A DNA stretch of 18,364 nt from Vairimorpha ceranae (lineage: Eukaryota > Microsporidia > Nosematidae): the NCBI RefSeq assembly GCF_000988165.1, contig NW_020169370.1, positions 1 to 18,364 on the forward strand, given 5' to 3'. The notes under the pieces were generated by a model. The model searched no databases. It was not told the origin of the DNA and was given only the letters and a program-made list of their open reading frames with translations. Of this stretch, positions 7,869 through 15,118 are shown piece after piece (positions within the stretch are counted from its first letter, which is position 1; each line of letters opens with the position of its first letter). The translations under genes and the position numbers were made by a program.

Positions 7869-7938
7869 GGCTCCTGCGAGAATCGAACCCGCGCCAACTC
7901 ATTACGAATGAGCTATTCTGCCACTAAACTAAAGAGCC
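7869..7938 (-). tRNA. trnT(cgu): tRNA-Thr (anticodon CGU)
   Basis: A complete 70-nt cloverleaf on the minus strand: a 7-bp acceptor stem (GGCTCTT with AGGAGCC, one G-U pair), a D arm with a 7-nt loop, a 5-bp anticodon stem (GCTCA/TGAGT, one G-U) around loop TTCGTAA, a 4-nt variable region, and a 5-bp T stem around TTCGATT. The loop places CGT at positions 34-36, which reads the threonine codon ACG. The internal promoters are good: A box TAGTTTAGTGG and B box GGTTCGATTCT. The base after the acceptor is T on the tRNA strand, as in some eukaryotic tRNA-Thr genes. No intron and no encoded CCA. This is the only convincing cellular gene here, embedded among transposon relics. Confidence 0.93.
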
Positions 7939-8160
7939 ATGATTATACTTTGTAGTAATAAACTAAATCTCTTTTGTATTGTTTAAATTGATCTAACTAC
8001 GTTACAACCAGAAAGTTGTAACTGCTTTTGTTGCTCATGCAGTAACTTAAAGCAAAAATAAAATTTAGTCTGAAATATTCATAGGAGATTTTCCAATTTA
8101 ACCCGCTTTAAAAAAACTATTTTTTAACCTTTTAAATTGACAAAAATTGGAAGAAAATAT
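7939..8160. other. 5' flank of the tRNA gene; short hairpin only
   Basis: AT-rich. A perfect 8-bp hairpin (GTTACAAC 8001-8008, GTTGTAAC 8015-8022) is present. No coding signal was recognised on either strand. Confidence 0.4.
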
Positions 8161-8163
8161 AAG

Positions 8164-8184
8164 TCAATCACATTATTATACGCC
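8164..8184 (+). repeat. Left TIR of element A
   Basis: TCAATCACATT and TATACGCC match the inverted right end at 9213-9230, apart from three extra bases (TTA) in the middle. It lies 67 bases beyond the transposase stop. Confidence 0.8.
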
Positions 8185-8250
8185 TTCTAAAAATATTTAA
8201 ATTATTTTAATACTAGAATAAAATGGATATAAACAATAAAGAAAAACATT

Positions 8251-9150
8251 TTAATAAACAGTAAGTAATCCCACCAAACATGCTAGAAGATTTAAACGAT
8301 TATTGTCTTTCCGCACAATGATAGCAAGATATAGATATAATTTTTTTCTCATGACTCTTTTCATAATTTTTATTTAAAGTTTCTGTTTCGACCAATATGA
8401 TTCAATATTCTGCGTGTGTGTGCCGCCTTAAGGATTTCAAAATTAAGTATATGATTAATAGTAAAGTTTTCAAAGCCTATTCGTTCATAAATATTCCAAT
8501 ACGCCGCCCACTAATCACTATTATAATTGTACCCGGGCGGAAAACATTGGCCATTGTAGGAATTAAAGTCTCTGCCGACTTGTTCAGTACTATTTGTATA
8601 AACCCTCTTGCTTGTTTCACACCGGTATCAACAATACCAAATACCCAAACTAGTGCATTTGGAACACGGCCTCTGTGATATTTTTGTTTATGACAAAATA
8701 AAGATTCATCAATTTGACAAACAATTCCTTGGCCTCCTGGTTTTGGAGGATCTTGCTCAATATTATGAGAAATTCTTTCTCTTAAATCATAAAAAATTTT
8801 GCAAACGGTATTTTGATGCATACCGCAATTTCGAGAGATTTTTGAAGCGTTTTCGACTTCTAACCACAAAATTATCACAGTCCATACATCTGCCAAGCTT
8901 AATTGATATCTGACGAAAAATGAATTATACCCGAAACCAGGTGCTTTTTATACTTGCTGCAGTATTAATTATTGCAGCACCAAACCTACTTGTCTATAAC
9001 ATACGTAGGCCTTGTACTTCTCTACCAGCAGATGTAGCAACAAACTTCTTTTGTCAAAAGATTGTTATGGCGTAAAATCCGGATAACAGCGCCAGTATCC
9101 ACGGTTCTAAACTTTAAAAGAATATCAATTCTTGCAGTTCTGTTAGTCAT
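8251..9150 (-). pseudogene. Merlin/IS1595-like transposase, element A
   Basis: It reads from ATG at 9150-9148 (MTNRTARIDILLKF) to TAA at 8253-8251: 900 bases, the normal family length. Pieces in order: a helix-turn-helix-like N-terminus, a zinc ribbon (CYIC...WCCNN), NLSLADVWTVIILWLE, the first catalytic aspartate in CQIDESLFCHKQK, the segment WVFGIVDTG, the second aspartate followed by a stop (SD*W), the catalytic glutamate in QNIESYWSKQK, and a C-terminal tail RKDNNRLNLLACL. Frame changes occur in the zinc-ribbon region, before the second aspartate and around the glutamate. The best uninterrupted stretch is 8477-8896, whose apparent start is a TTG and not real. A C-run lies just before the ATG. 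It would cut and paste the element, but this copy is dead. Confidence 0.85.
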
Positions 9151-9156
9151 TTTAAA

Positions 9157-9159
9157 GGG
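9157..9159 (-). promoter_or_regulatory. CCC motif before the transposase start (element A)
   Basis: On the gene strand the leader reads ACCCTTTAAAATG, with CCC at -9 to -7. The same kind of C-run precedes the starts in element B (9481-9485), element C (9800-9802) and element E (16187-16190). CCC- or GGG-like motifs just upstream of the start are described for microsporidian genes (established knowledge); the assignment here is an inference. Confidence 0.5.
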
Positions 9160-9191
9160 TAAAAAAAATATTTTTTTTAAATAATTTTATT

Positions 9192-9225
9192 CACATTATA
9201 CGCCTGCGAGGGGGCGTATAATGTG
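9192..9225. repeat. Terminal hairpin of element A (13-bp perfect arms)
   Basis: CACATTATACGCC (9192-9204) and its exact complement (9213-9225) flank an 8-nt loop. The outer arm is part of the TIR that ends in GATCCC. It lies 42 bases upstream of the transposase ATG on the minus strand. Confidence 0.9.
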
Positions 9226-9232
9226 ATTGATC

Positions 9233-9476
9233 CCAAAAACCGATCCTGCTCTAATACTGATAGTAATCCGGGCCTTTAAACATTTGGTATTATAACAGAT
9301 TCATGCTTTACCATTAATCACGCCGCTCTATTTATTTCTGATATTGGCCTAGTACAGAACATCCAATTCATAGTTACTGCAATAAGTCTTCTCGTTCTAA
9401 ATATCTTTACAATTGCTCCAACGTACATGTACCTGATACTAAAGATCTGTTCCATTCTTGAAGTTTGATTTGTCAT
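9233..9476 (-). pseudogene. Merlin/IS1595-like transposase, N-terminal fragment (element B)
   Basis: Begins at ATG 9476-9474 with MTNQTSRMEQIF, which lines up with MTNRTARIDILL of element A and is followed by YVGAIVKIFRTRRL, matching TGAVIRILRHNNLL. After about 45 residues the frame degrades, with stops in the zinc-ribbon region. The catalytic DDE domain is absent. The start is supported by the alignment of three copies and by the C-run (9481-9485 on the plus strand as G5) at -5 to -9. Confidence 0.65.
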
Positions 9477-9512
9477 TTTAGGGGGACAAAATTAGTAAAA
9501 AAATATATGTGG

Positions 9513-9543
9513 GTATTATACGCCACAATGTTGCGTATAATAC
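9513..9543. repeat. Terminal hairpin of element B (11-bp perfect arms)
   Basis: GTATTATACGC (9513-9523) and GCGTATAATAC (9533-9543) with a 9-nt loop; the outer arm is followed by TCATGATCC. Compared with the hairpin of element A, two base pairs differ in both arms (C-G to T-A, A-T to G-C), so pairing is kept despite sequence change. Confidence 0.9.
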
Positions 9544-9795
9544 TCATGATCCATATATTGTTTATTAGATGGTTTATAATCCTTTTTCTGTGATATTTTT
9601 TTTATTTTTGTCCCCCCAATCAGGGGGTGCAACCAAACTACCTACTTAACCTAGCTTATAATAACAATGCATTTTCAGTTAAAGCACTTATGCCTTTATG
9701 ATATATTTTTAATCCATTAATTAAAAATTCTGTTCTAGCCCATCAAATGTATCATTGGATTTTATTTAATTTTAGCATTATTATTCTTTTAGAAA

Positions 9796-10730
9796 ATGGC
9801 CCTTAAAATGAAAAATCATGTATCACAAATTAATCGGCTTTTAAGAATTGGGGCTTTAGATGTTAATACTATCATTAGTATTATACGAGCCAAAAGCCTT
9901 TTTGGATTATAGTTTAAGGTATTTTGTTGTTCTGAAGAAATGACATAAAGGAGAAAAAGACGCTTCTGATGAAATTCTTGGGTGTTCAAAAACATAACAT
10001 GCTCAAAACATAAAACAATTCCAAGTATACGGTGTAATTCTTTCTTTTGTCACTTTAATTTGAGCTTAACAGACGTTTTGACAGTAATTATTATTTGGCT
10101 TGAAGATGAGAGTATTACAAAAATTACTCGAAATTATGGGATACACAGAAACATCGTCAGCAAATTTTTTTTAAAGCTGCAAGAATTGTTTGTTACACAT
10201 TTTCGAGATGAACAGATACGCTTGGGTGGTCAAAGAATAATTTTCTAGATTGATGAATCTCTGTTTTTTCATAGGCAAAAATATCGCATTGGGCGTGTTC
10301 CAAAAACGCAAATTTGGGTCTTTGGCATTGTTGATACGAGCTTTAAACCCGCTTTAAGCTACATGCAAATTGTAGAGAATAGATCTACCACGACTTTTTT
10401 GTCAATTATTGATAGAATTTGCTTGCCGGAAACCATTATACACAGCGATGAATGGGAAGTATACATGAACATTGACAACATTTTAGGCTATAAACATTTA
10501 ATACTAAATCATTCACTAAATTTTGTAAATCCAACAAATGGTCCGCATACGCAACATGGTGAATCATATTGGGCTAGACAGAAATTTAAAATCAAAAAGT
10601 GAAACTCTGTAGACGTGGACGGTTATCCGTATTGTTATCTGAATTTGTATGAAAAGATTTTTATCGTAGTACTAAGTTGGCTAGATTAATAGGTTTGTTG
10701 AGTTTATATTTAAAAGTTATCTTTTTCTAA
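9796..10730 (+). pseudogene. Merlin/IS1595-like transposase, element C
   Basis: It stays in one frame from ATG 9796 (or 9808, with CCC at -6 to -8 of the latter) to 10602. Visible parts: MKNHVSQINRLLRI, a zinc ribbon with some cysteines lost (FCCSEEM, then ITCSKHKTIPSIR), FNLSLTDVLTVIIIWLEDE, the first catalytic D in IDESLFFHRQK right after a TAG (10246-10248), WVFGIVDT, the second D in IIHSDEWEVY and the glutamate in HTQHGESYWARQK. In-frame stops lie at 9910, 9946, 9967, 9970 and 10246. After a frameshift near 10595 the tail continues (RGRLSVLLSEFV, a TGA where W is expected, KDFYRSTKLARL) to TAA 10728-10730. Related to element A but not a recent duplicate. Confidence 0.85.
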
Positions 10731-10893
10731 ATTATTTAATCCTTTGTTGTTTCTAGAACATGAAAATTTTCAACAAAAATTTATAAATATAAATTTATGT
10801 AAATACTCTTTATAATCTTTTAAATTTATTTGTGCATATTCTTTAGTTAAAATAATTTTTTTCCTTTAGATGTCTTCATCGTTTTAATGTTTA

Positions 10894-10917
10894 GGGGCAG
10901 AAAATGTGCATGATCCC
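10894..10917 (+). repeat. Right TIR of element C
   Basis: Starts GGGGCAG and ends GATCCC, the same frame as the other Merlin termini in the window. No inverted partner lies beside it, in line with the hairpin being at the 5' end of the gene in elements A and B. Confidence 0.6.
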
Positions 10918-11440
10918 ATTCTTTTGTTCTTTAAGTAAATTTTGCTGTATGAAATATTTAAGTAAATCTTTTGCTGTTATAAAAATAATGCTAGGTGTTT
11001 TTTTGGAACATCTTCATGGTGTCTTATTTGTGGTTAAAAATTTAAATAATGTCTTCGGGGGCGTATTTCCGGCCATTTATATGACCGAAAATACGTCTTT
11101 GCGCCCAAATGCCCGTAAGTATCTTACCAAAATCGTCATTTTAATTTGTTCAAATCCCCATTTCAATAAGATCGACAATTAATTATTCAAAGGGCTTTAC
11201 TGCTAGAATGTTTCTAAACTTTTTCTTTGTCTTAGAGGATTGAGTTTTTAAGCAAACATTACATTCATTACAAACCCACCAGTCAACACATATAGGAATT
11301 GAAAAGTAAAACTTTTTGCAAACTTAATAAAGACGATTCTGACAAAAAGGCTTTGTTTCTGCAATTTTCGTACATCTGTTTCCATAGAAATCACCGATCC
11401 TTTCATAAACACATGCTTATTCCCGTTTCCTGTACCTTTA
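10918..11440 (-). pseudogene. rve-type integrase relic 1 (zinc-binding domain and start of core)
   Basis: Minus strand. One frame from about 11323 gives WWVCNECNVCLKTQSSK (C-x2-C of an HHCC zinc-binding domain), then FRNILAVKPFE, a stop, and LIVDLIEMG with the first catalytic aspartate, two more stops, and NDDFGKILTGI followed by KYAPEDII. This lines up with DFVDM...DDGYAWILTGIDVY of the plus-strand relic at 13490-14613, so both belong to one family, resembling integrases of the KRBA2/Gin type. Upstream (to about 11440) another frame gives a weaker finger start. Between ILTGI and KYAP about 27 extra bases form a hairpin (11061-11096). The rest of the core, with the second D and the E, is absent; the relic ends at the Merlin terminus (10917). 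Confidence 0.65.
11061..11096. repeat. Inverted duplication inside integrase relic 1
   Basis: CGTATTTCCGGCCAT (11062-11076) pairs with ATGACCGAAAATACG (11081-11095), 13 of 15, loop TTAT. In the reading frame it adds about nine codons where the sister relic has DVYS, so it looks like a local inverted duplication (template switch) rather than an element end. Confidence 0.7.
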
Positions 11441-11643
11441 AGGTAAAATTAATTATCCATTAAGGTCAACAGTTTGGGCTTTTTTTTCTAACGAACTTGT
11501 TATGTTTGCTACCACATACTGAAGAATGTAAGAATATTTACGATGTATAATATTCTTCCTCCTAGCTTACAAAAAACCTCGTAAAAGAATAATAGATAAT
11601 TGAATGCAACTTTTTAGAATTTATTTTTTTTATGTTAACTCCT

Positions 11644-12788
11644 ATGCCAAAGCAAAAAAAACTAAAGAAGAAAGAATTTAAAAATTTATTCGTATGTATG
11701 GTGCGAATGACTTTTGCATACATCCAAAAAATATGTTGTTTTGCAATTTATGCAGTATTATTGTAAAAACTAATCAAAAATTTTTGATCGACAAACACAG
11801 AACACCAAAAAAGCATATTGAGAAGCTTATACAAATAAAATCCGATCAAATTAACGGTACACAGTCATTTTTGACTGTAAAAAACAATTTATGGAAAAAG
11901 TTGCCAAGGCATTGGTGTCGGCCGACATACCGCTGTACTAGCTCAACAACAAACGTGTAAAAGAAACGGTGGGATTTTTAGGACAAAATTTAGTGGCCGA
12001 AAGTACAACAGGGGCATATTTGTTGAATACATCGATTTAGAAGCGCATTTTATTGCACTGAAAAAGTATTTTTTTAACAAGAAATTCTTTATTTATGCAG
12101 ACGAAAGCGAAATAAACTTTGCCAAATATTTTAATCTTATAGCAGGAACTTTAAACCCCTTGAGATTTAATTATGTTTTTTGCGTTTCCAAAAGCCGTTT
12201 GTTTGGATTCTCTTCTTGTGGAGTAAACATTACTTTAAGTATTTCGAAAAATTGACATGAGTTTGGATGACTTGTCCATTGTACTTATTGATACAGCGCG
12301 TTATATAACAAAAGCATTTAAGAACTTAAAGCTAAAAAGTCTGGTTTTTTTCGCGTAATTTGTTCAGCTCATTTGGTGCATAATTGTGCAATGAAAATTT
12401 TGATAGATGTATTGGCTACAGTAAAAGCTTTTAAGATAAAAAAACAAAACCAGATCCGAATTATTTTATAGTATTAAAAAACCATCTGAGGTTATTTTCA
12501 CATGATAGTTCGGCTGGCTAAAAGCTTCAAAATATTATGCCGGAAAATTCCAAGTCGTGAAAAGTATTGTCTTGACTTATCGGATGATGGTATTTTAGTA
12601 GAAAAAGCAAAAATTGCTGGAATTCTGATTTTTTGTTTTTTGAATTAATGGAAATAGCAGAAAATTATTTTATTTTAATAGATACTTTAGAACGGTTTGA
12701 AAATGATAAGTGTGAGATCGCAAGAGAATATAAATTATTGAATAGTTTAACTTTTGCCAAAGTTCCAGTAAATATCAAGCTTTATTAA
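11644..12788 (+). pseudogene. hAT-family transposase relic
   Basis: Begins MPKQKKLKKKEF (ATG 11644), shifts frame, then shows a BED-like zinc finger FCNLCSIIVKTNQKF...DKHRTPKKH (C-x2-C-x14-H-x5-H; 11694-11830). Other pieces in order, in changing frames: KALVSADIPLY (near 11905), VGFLGQNLVAEST, IDLEAHFIALKKYFF (12031 on), IYADESEINFAKYFNLIAGT with the acidic DE pair, SIVLIDTARYITKAFKNLK (near 12275), RVICSAHLVHNCAMKI (near 12352), and a tail EIAREYKLLNSLTF ending TAA 12786-12788. The finger, the ADES...AGTL block, the D-TARY block and the CSAHLVHNCA block are those of CGGBP1-related hAT transposases. At least four frameshifts and several stops. TIRs and an 8-bp duplication were not found. Confidence 0.8.
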
Positions 12789-12921
12789 GGGGAAAGACTC
12801 TGAGAAAACGAAATAGTTAATTACTATTTTTTTCGAATGCTAGTTTATCTCCTGCAATTTATGTTTTGTTAAAAAAATGTTTCTGTACTTTTTACTAATT
12901 TAAAGAAGTTTTTCTATGCTT

Positions 12922-12988
12922 AAAAAATGCGGACCGGGCTCTTTCAATCCCCCGGCGAAGGAATGAGAAGACTCGATCCGCATTTTTT
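12922..12988 (+). ncRNA. G+C-rich structured island, possible small RNA
   Basis: A perfect 12-bp outer stem, AAAAAATGCGGA (12922-12933) with TCCGCATTTTTT (12977-12988), encloses two inner hairpins: CCGGG (12934-12938) with CCCGG (12951-12955), and GAG/CTC around AAGA near 12965-12974, joined by GCGAAGGAA. The interior is strikingly G+C-rich against the surrounding AT-rich DNA, a common signature of structured RNA in such genomes. On the plus strand the stem ends in T7, a possible Pol III stop. I cannot match it to a known RNA (not tRNA, 5S, U6 or SRP). It could instead be a foldback transposon end. Confidence 0.4.
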
Positions 12989-13043
12989 TAATTTTCTAAC
13001 CCTTCAAATCTATAAGAGAAACAGAATTGCTTTTTACTAATTG

Positions 13044-13089
13044 TCGCGAGCCTATCTCGTGACCAGACCAAGCCCAGCTTGTTCTTTTT
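13044..13089 (+). ncRNA. Second G+C-rich double hairpin, possible small RNA or part of one
   Basis: TCGCGAG (13044-13050) pairs with CTCGTGA (13056-13062) around CCTAT with one G-T pair. A linker CCAGAC leads to CAAGC (13069-13073) paired with GCTTG (13077-13081) around CCA. A T5 run follows at 13085-13089. It lies 55 bases after the previous island on the same strand, so the two might be domains of one RNA. No family recognised. Confidence 0.3.
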
Positions 13090-13284
13090 CCTTATTTATT
13101 TTTTCTTTTATATTTTTTTAATTGGTTTACTTTAAATAACTAAACCAGAAAGATTGTGTACAGCGATACGTACTATACTTTGTAACCTAAAGTATATTGG
13201 ATTATTTTCTAGACATCTGTGACATACATATTATATACACACCTACTACAACTATCCACAATATTTCATTTCAGCAACTGTTGC

Positions 13285-13353
13285 AGGCGCGGATCGAACT
13301 CTGCGCTCCAATTTTTACACTGATCAACATAATGCCAATTAGACAACACGCCC
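13285..13353 (-). pseudogene. tRNA-like sequence, probably a tRNA pseudogene
   Basis: On the minus strand a 7-nt 5' segment GGGCGTG pairs with CGCGCCT at the 3' end (two G-U pairs). An A-box-like TTGTCTAATTGG and a B-box-like GAGTTCGATCC sit at the right spacing. A 5-bp arm TCAGT/ATTGG has a loop of only six bases, and the T stem does not pair properly when the acceptor does. I therefore cannot assign an anticodon and treat it as a degenerate or truncated tRNA. Confidence 0.35.
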
Positions 13354-13489
13354 AGCGCAAACAATCTTGAAATTTTATATCACAAAAAAAAATAAAAAAT
13401 GAATATTTTGTTTTAAGAAATATGCCTAAAATAATTATTTTCATTTAAATAAAAAAAGAGTACTGAAACACTGTAGATTTTTTTCGGGG

Positions 13490-14613
13490 GAAAGAGCTGT
13501 CAGTAGTGGGTAGTGGGCAGGCAAAAAATCGATTCAAGCAACGATGTAAAAATTTTGTTCTGGTAGTTGATTTACTTTATCCGAAAAGTGATGACGGGAA
13601 TCATATGTGAGTTTTTTTGAGAAAATGACTACCGCAACGAAGCTCGAACTGCAAACATTACATAGGCAAAACTAATGACGATTGTTAGAGGGGTTTGTGT
13701 AAAGTGCAATATTTATGCTTAAGCACAGCCTCTCAAACAAGAGAGTAATTCGAGCACATTTGAACAAGCCGGCCCTTTGAAAGGTTGTGATAATAGATTT
13801 TGTTGATATGATAAATTATGCTTGTCAGGATGATGGTTATGCTTGGATTTTAACTGGTATAGATGTATATTAAAAATACGCATCGACCTGTCAGATGAAG
13901 CAGAAAACGGCAGCTAAAATCGGAACGTGTTTACAAAACATCTTTTGTATTGTTGACCACTCTTCAATTCTACAGTGTGACAATTGTGGGGAGTTTACAG
14001 ATTCGGTTCTAACTAAATTTTGTACTCTTTATAAAATACACTAAATTCATGGTAAGCCTTGGCATCCTTAAAGTCAATGTCGAGCTGAGAGGTTTAATCA
14101 AATTCTAGCAAGATATTTGCAAAAGCATTTGATTGAAAGAAATCTACTTAATAAAAAAAAATGGTTATCTATTTTAAAAAAGGTGACCCATAAATATAAT
14201 GTGTTGTCAACATCGCAACCAATAAGTCGCCTTTTTGTTTGTTTTTTAATAGATCGATGTTTAATACAATGATACATAGTAACCAAGATGATTGTACAGC
14301 AAATAATAATGAAATAAATTGTATTGTGTAGACGAAGAAAAAAAATAATATTATTAATGAAAAATATGTGGCAAGAATGAACAATAAGTGTGTCCCTAAT
14401 AGCATAAATGACTTTAATATGAACGATACCGTTTTAATTAACACGATTTTGACAATAATGTTAAAATAAAAAGACTTGAGCTTAATTCATTTTATTCTAA
14501 TCCTGGTTTAAAATATAATTTTTTTTAATAATCGATTAAAGGTAAAAGCAGATGATAATTTTGTTATTTTAAATATGAATTTAGTTAAAAAAGTAGTCAT
14601 GAAAATAAATTAA
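13490..14613 (+). pseudogene. rve-type integrase relic 2 (zinc-binding, core and C-terminal parts)
   Basis: The core frame 13784-14272 reads VVIIDFVDMINYACQDDGYA (first D), WILTGIDVY, LQCDNGGEFTDSV (second D) and AERFNQILARYLQ (glutamate), with stops at three points inside. Before it are traces of the zinc-binding domain (CVKCNIYA, near 13700). After it, in other frames, YVARMNNKCVPN, DTVLINT (near 14430), FDNNVKIKRLELNSFYSNPG and RLKVKADDNFVILNMNL, ending TAA 14611-14613. The triad fits the DDE fold of retroviral-type integrases, and the KPWHP-SQ segment before the glutamate fits KRBA2/Gin-like integrases. I cannot tell whether it came from an LTR element, a Ginger/Gin transposon or a larger element. 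No RT is attached. Same family as 10918-11440, opposite strand. Confidence 0.75.
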
Positions 14614-15118
14614 ATAATATTGCTAATTATATATTACTTAAAATATTTTACTAAAAAACCTCTCTATTAGAAAATTTTTATAACATTAACATATTGTTAA
14701 TTATTCGGATTTATTTTTTAAATAGGATGTATAGTTTTATTATTTTTTTAGCATAACATAAATTAGATATCTATTAAACCCTATGATTTTTCATGTTATA
14801 ATTTATATCATAAAATGCAATGTCATATAAACAAAAAAAATTAGTTATTTTTGTTAAATTCTTCTTTCTATTATAAATTAAAAACGGATCTGGTCTGCGG
14901 GGGCCTTCTTGTTTGTAAAAAAGAAATGGATCTTTCAAGGCTTTTTGCAAATAATTATATTTCATTCAAATTTCTAGAACAGCGTGTTCAGCTTTGCTAG
15001 AACCATTTCCAGCCGAATCTCCAAGCGTCATAAGCTAAAGCTCGCGACATTTATTAAATTAAACATTTTGAATCGGGGTCATTACGCTATTTTGTTTTCG
15101 AAAAAAGAACTTTAAAAT
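14614..15118. other. AT-rich region with a possible solo Merlin end
   Basis: No coding signal that I trust; a minus-strand open frame at 14774-14965 is not recognisable. GGATCTGGTCT at 14886-14896 repeats the first bases of the Merlin terminus seen at 6585-6590 and 103-107 (in complement), and is followed by GCGGGGGCC, so it may be a decayed solo end. GGGGTCATTACGC near 15075-15090 could be the lost 3' terminus of the neighbouring minus-strand copy. Confidence 0.35.

Larger units (their letters stand above)
8161..9230 (-). mobile_element. Merlin/IS1595-type element A, full length but decayed
   Basis: The inverted ends are TCAATCACATT...TACGCC at 8164-8184 (with a 3-base insertion) and its complement at 9213-9230, which is followed by TCCC so that the terminus reads GGGATC on the gene strand. 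The right end, upstream of the transposase gene, also carries an inner inverted copy of the TIR forming a hairpin (9192-9225). The transposase relic fills 8251-9150. A length of about 1.07 kb is normal for this group. No target-site duplication could be matched. A second, related 5' fragment lies directly to the right (9233-9548). Confidence 0.8.
9231..9548 (-). mobile_element. Merlin/IS1595-type element B: 5' end only
   Basis: Same family and orientation as element A, but only the right (5') end survives: terminus GGATC (complement at 9544-9548), a hairpin at 9513-9543, a short leader and the first part of the gene (9233-9476). It stops where element A begins, so A either inserted into B or joined to it. 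The missing 3' part was not recognised to the left of element A. Confidence 0.6.
9585..10917 (+). mobile_element. Merlin/IS1595-type element C (plus strand)
   Basis: The right end is clear: 10894-10917 reads GGGGCAGAAAATGTGCATGA then TCCC, with the same GGGGCAG...GATCCC layout as the TIR at the window start. The left end is not certain. A C-run/G-run hairpin at 9612-9627 preceded by TTTTTGT resembles the leader of element B and could be the decayed counterpart of the terminal hairpin, which would put the left end near 9585. The gene is at 9796-10730. It seems to have inserted into the integrase relic on its right, which is readable from 10918 onward. Confidence 0.55.

Noticed and set aside
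8397..8913. Plus-strand open frames at 8397-8678 and 8608-8913
   Set aside because: They are antisense to the clear Merlin transposase relic on the minus strand (element A).
8251..10730. Bacterial insertion sequences (IS1595) from contaminating bacterial DNA
   Set aside because: The transposases belong to the same superfamily, but they lie beside gypsy and hAT relics and a tRNA with eukaryotic A/B boxes, there are no ribosome-binding sites, and the TIR/leader style is shared across copies in the window.
12922..12988. Bacterial-type rho-independent terminator
   Set aside because: A hairpin ending in T7 would fit, but everything else in the window is eukaryotic and the stem encloses a complex 43-nt fold rather than a small loop.
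13628..13660. B-box-like GCAGTTCGAGC on the minus strand, possible tRNA
   Set aside because: No acceptor, anticodon or T-stem pairing could be made, and the bases fall in the degenerate N-terminal part of integrase relic 2.
14098..14444. Minus-strand hydrophobic open frames
   Set aside because: Antisense to integrase relic 2; hydrophobicity comes from A-rich codons on the other strand.
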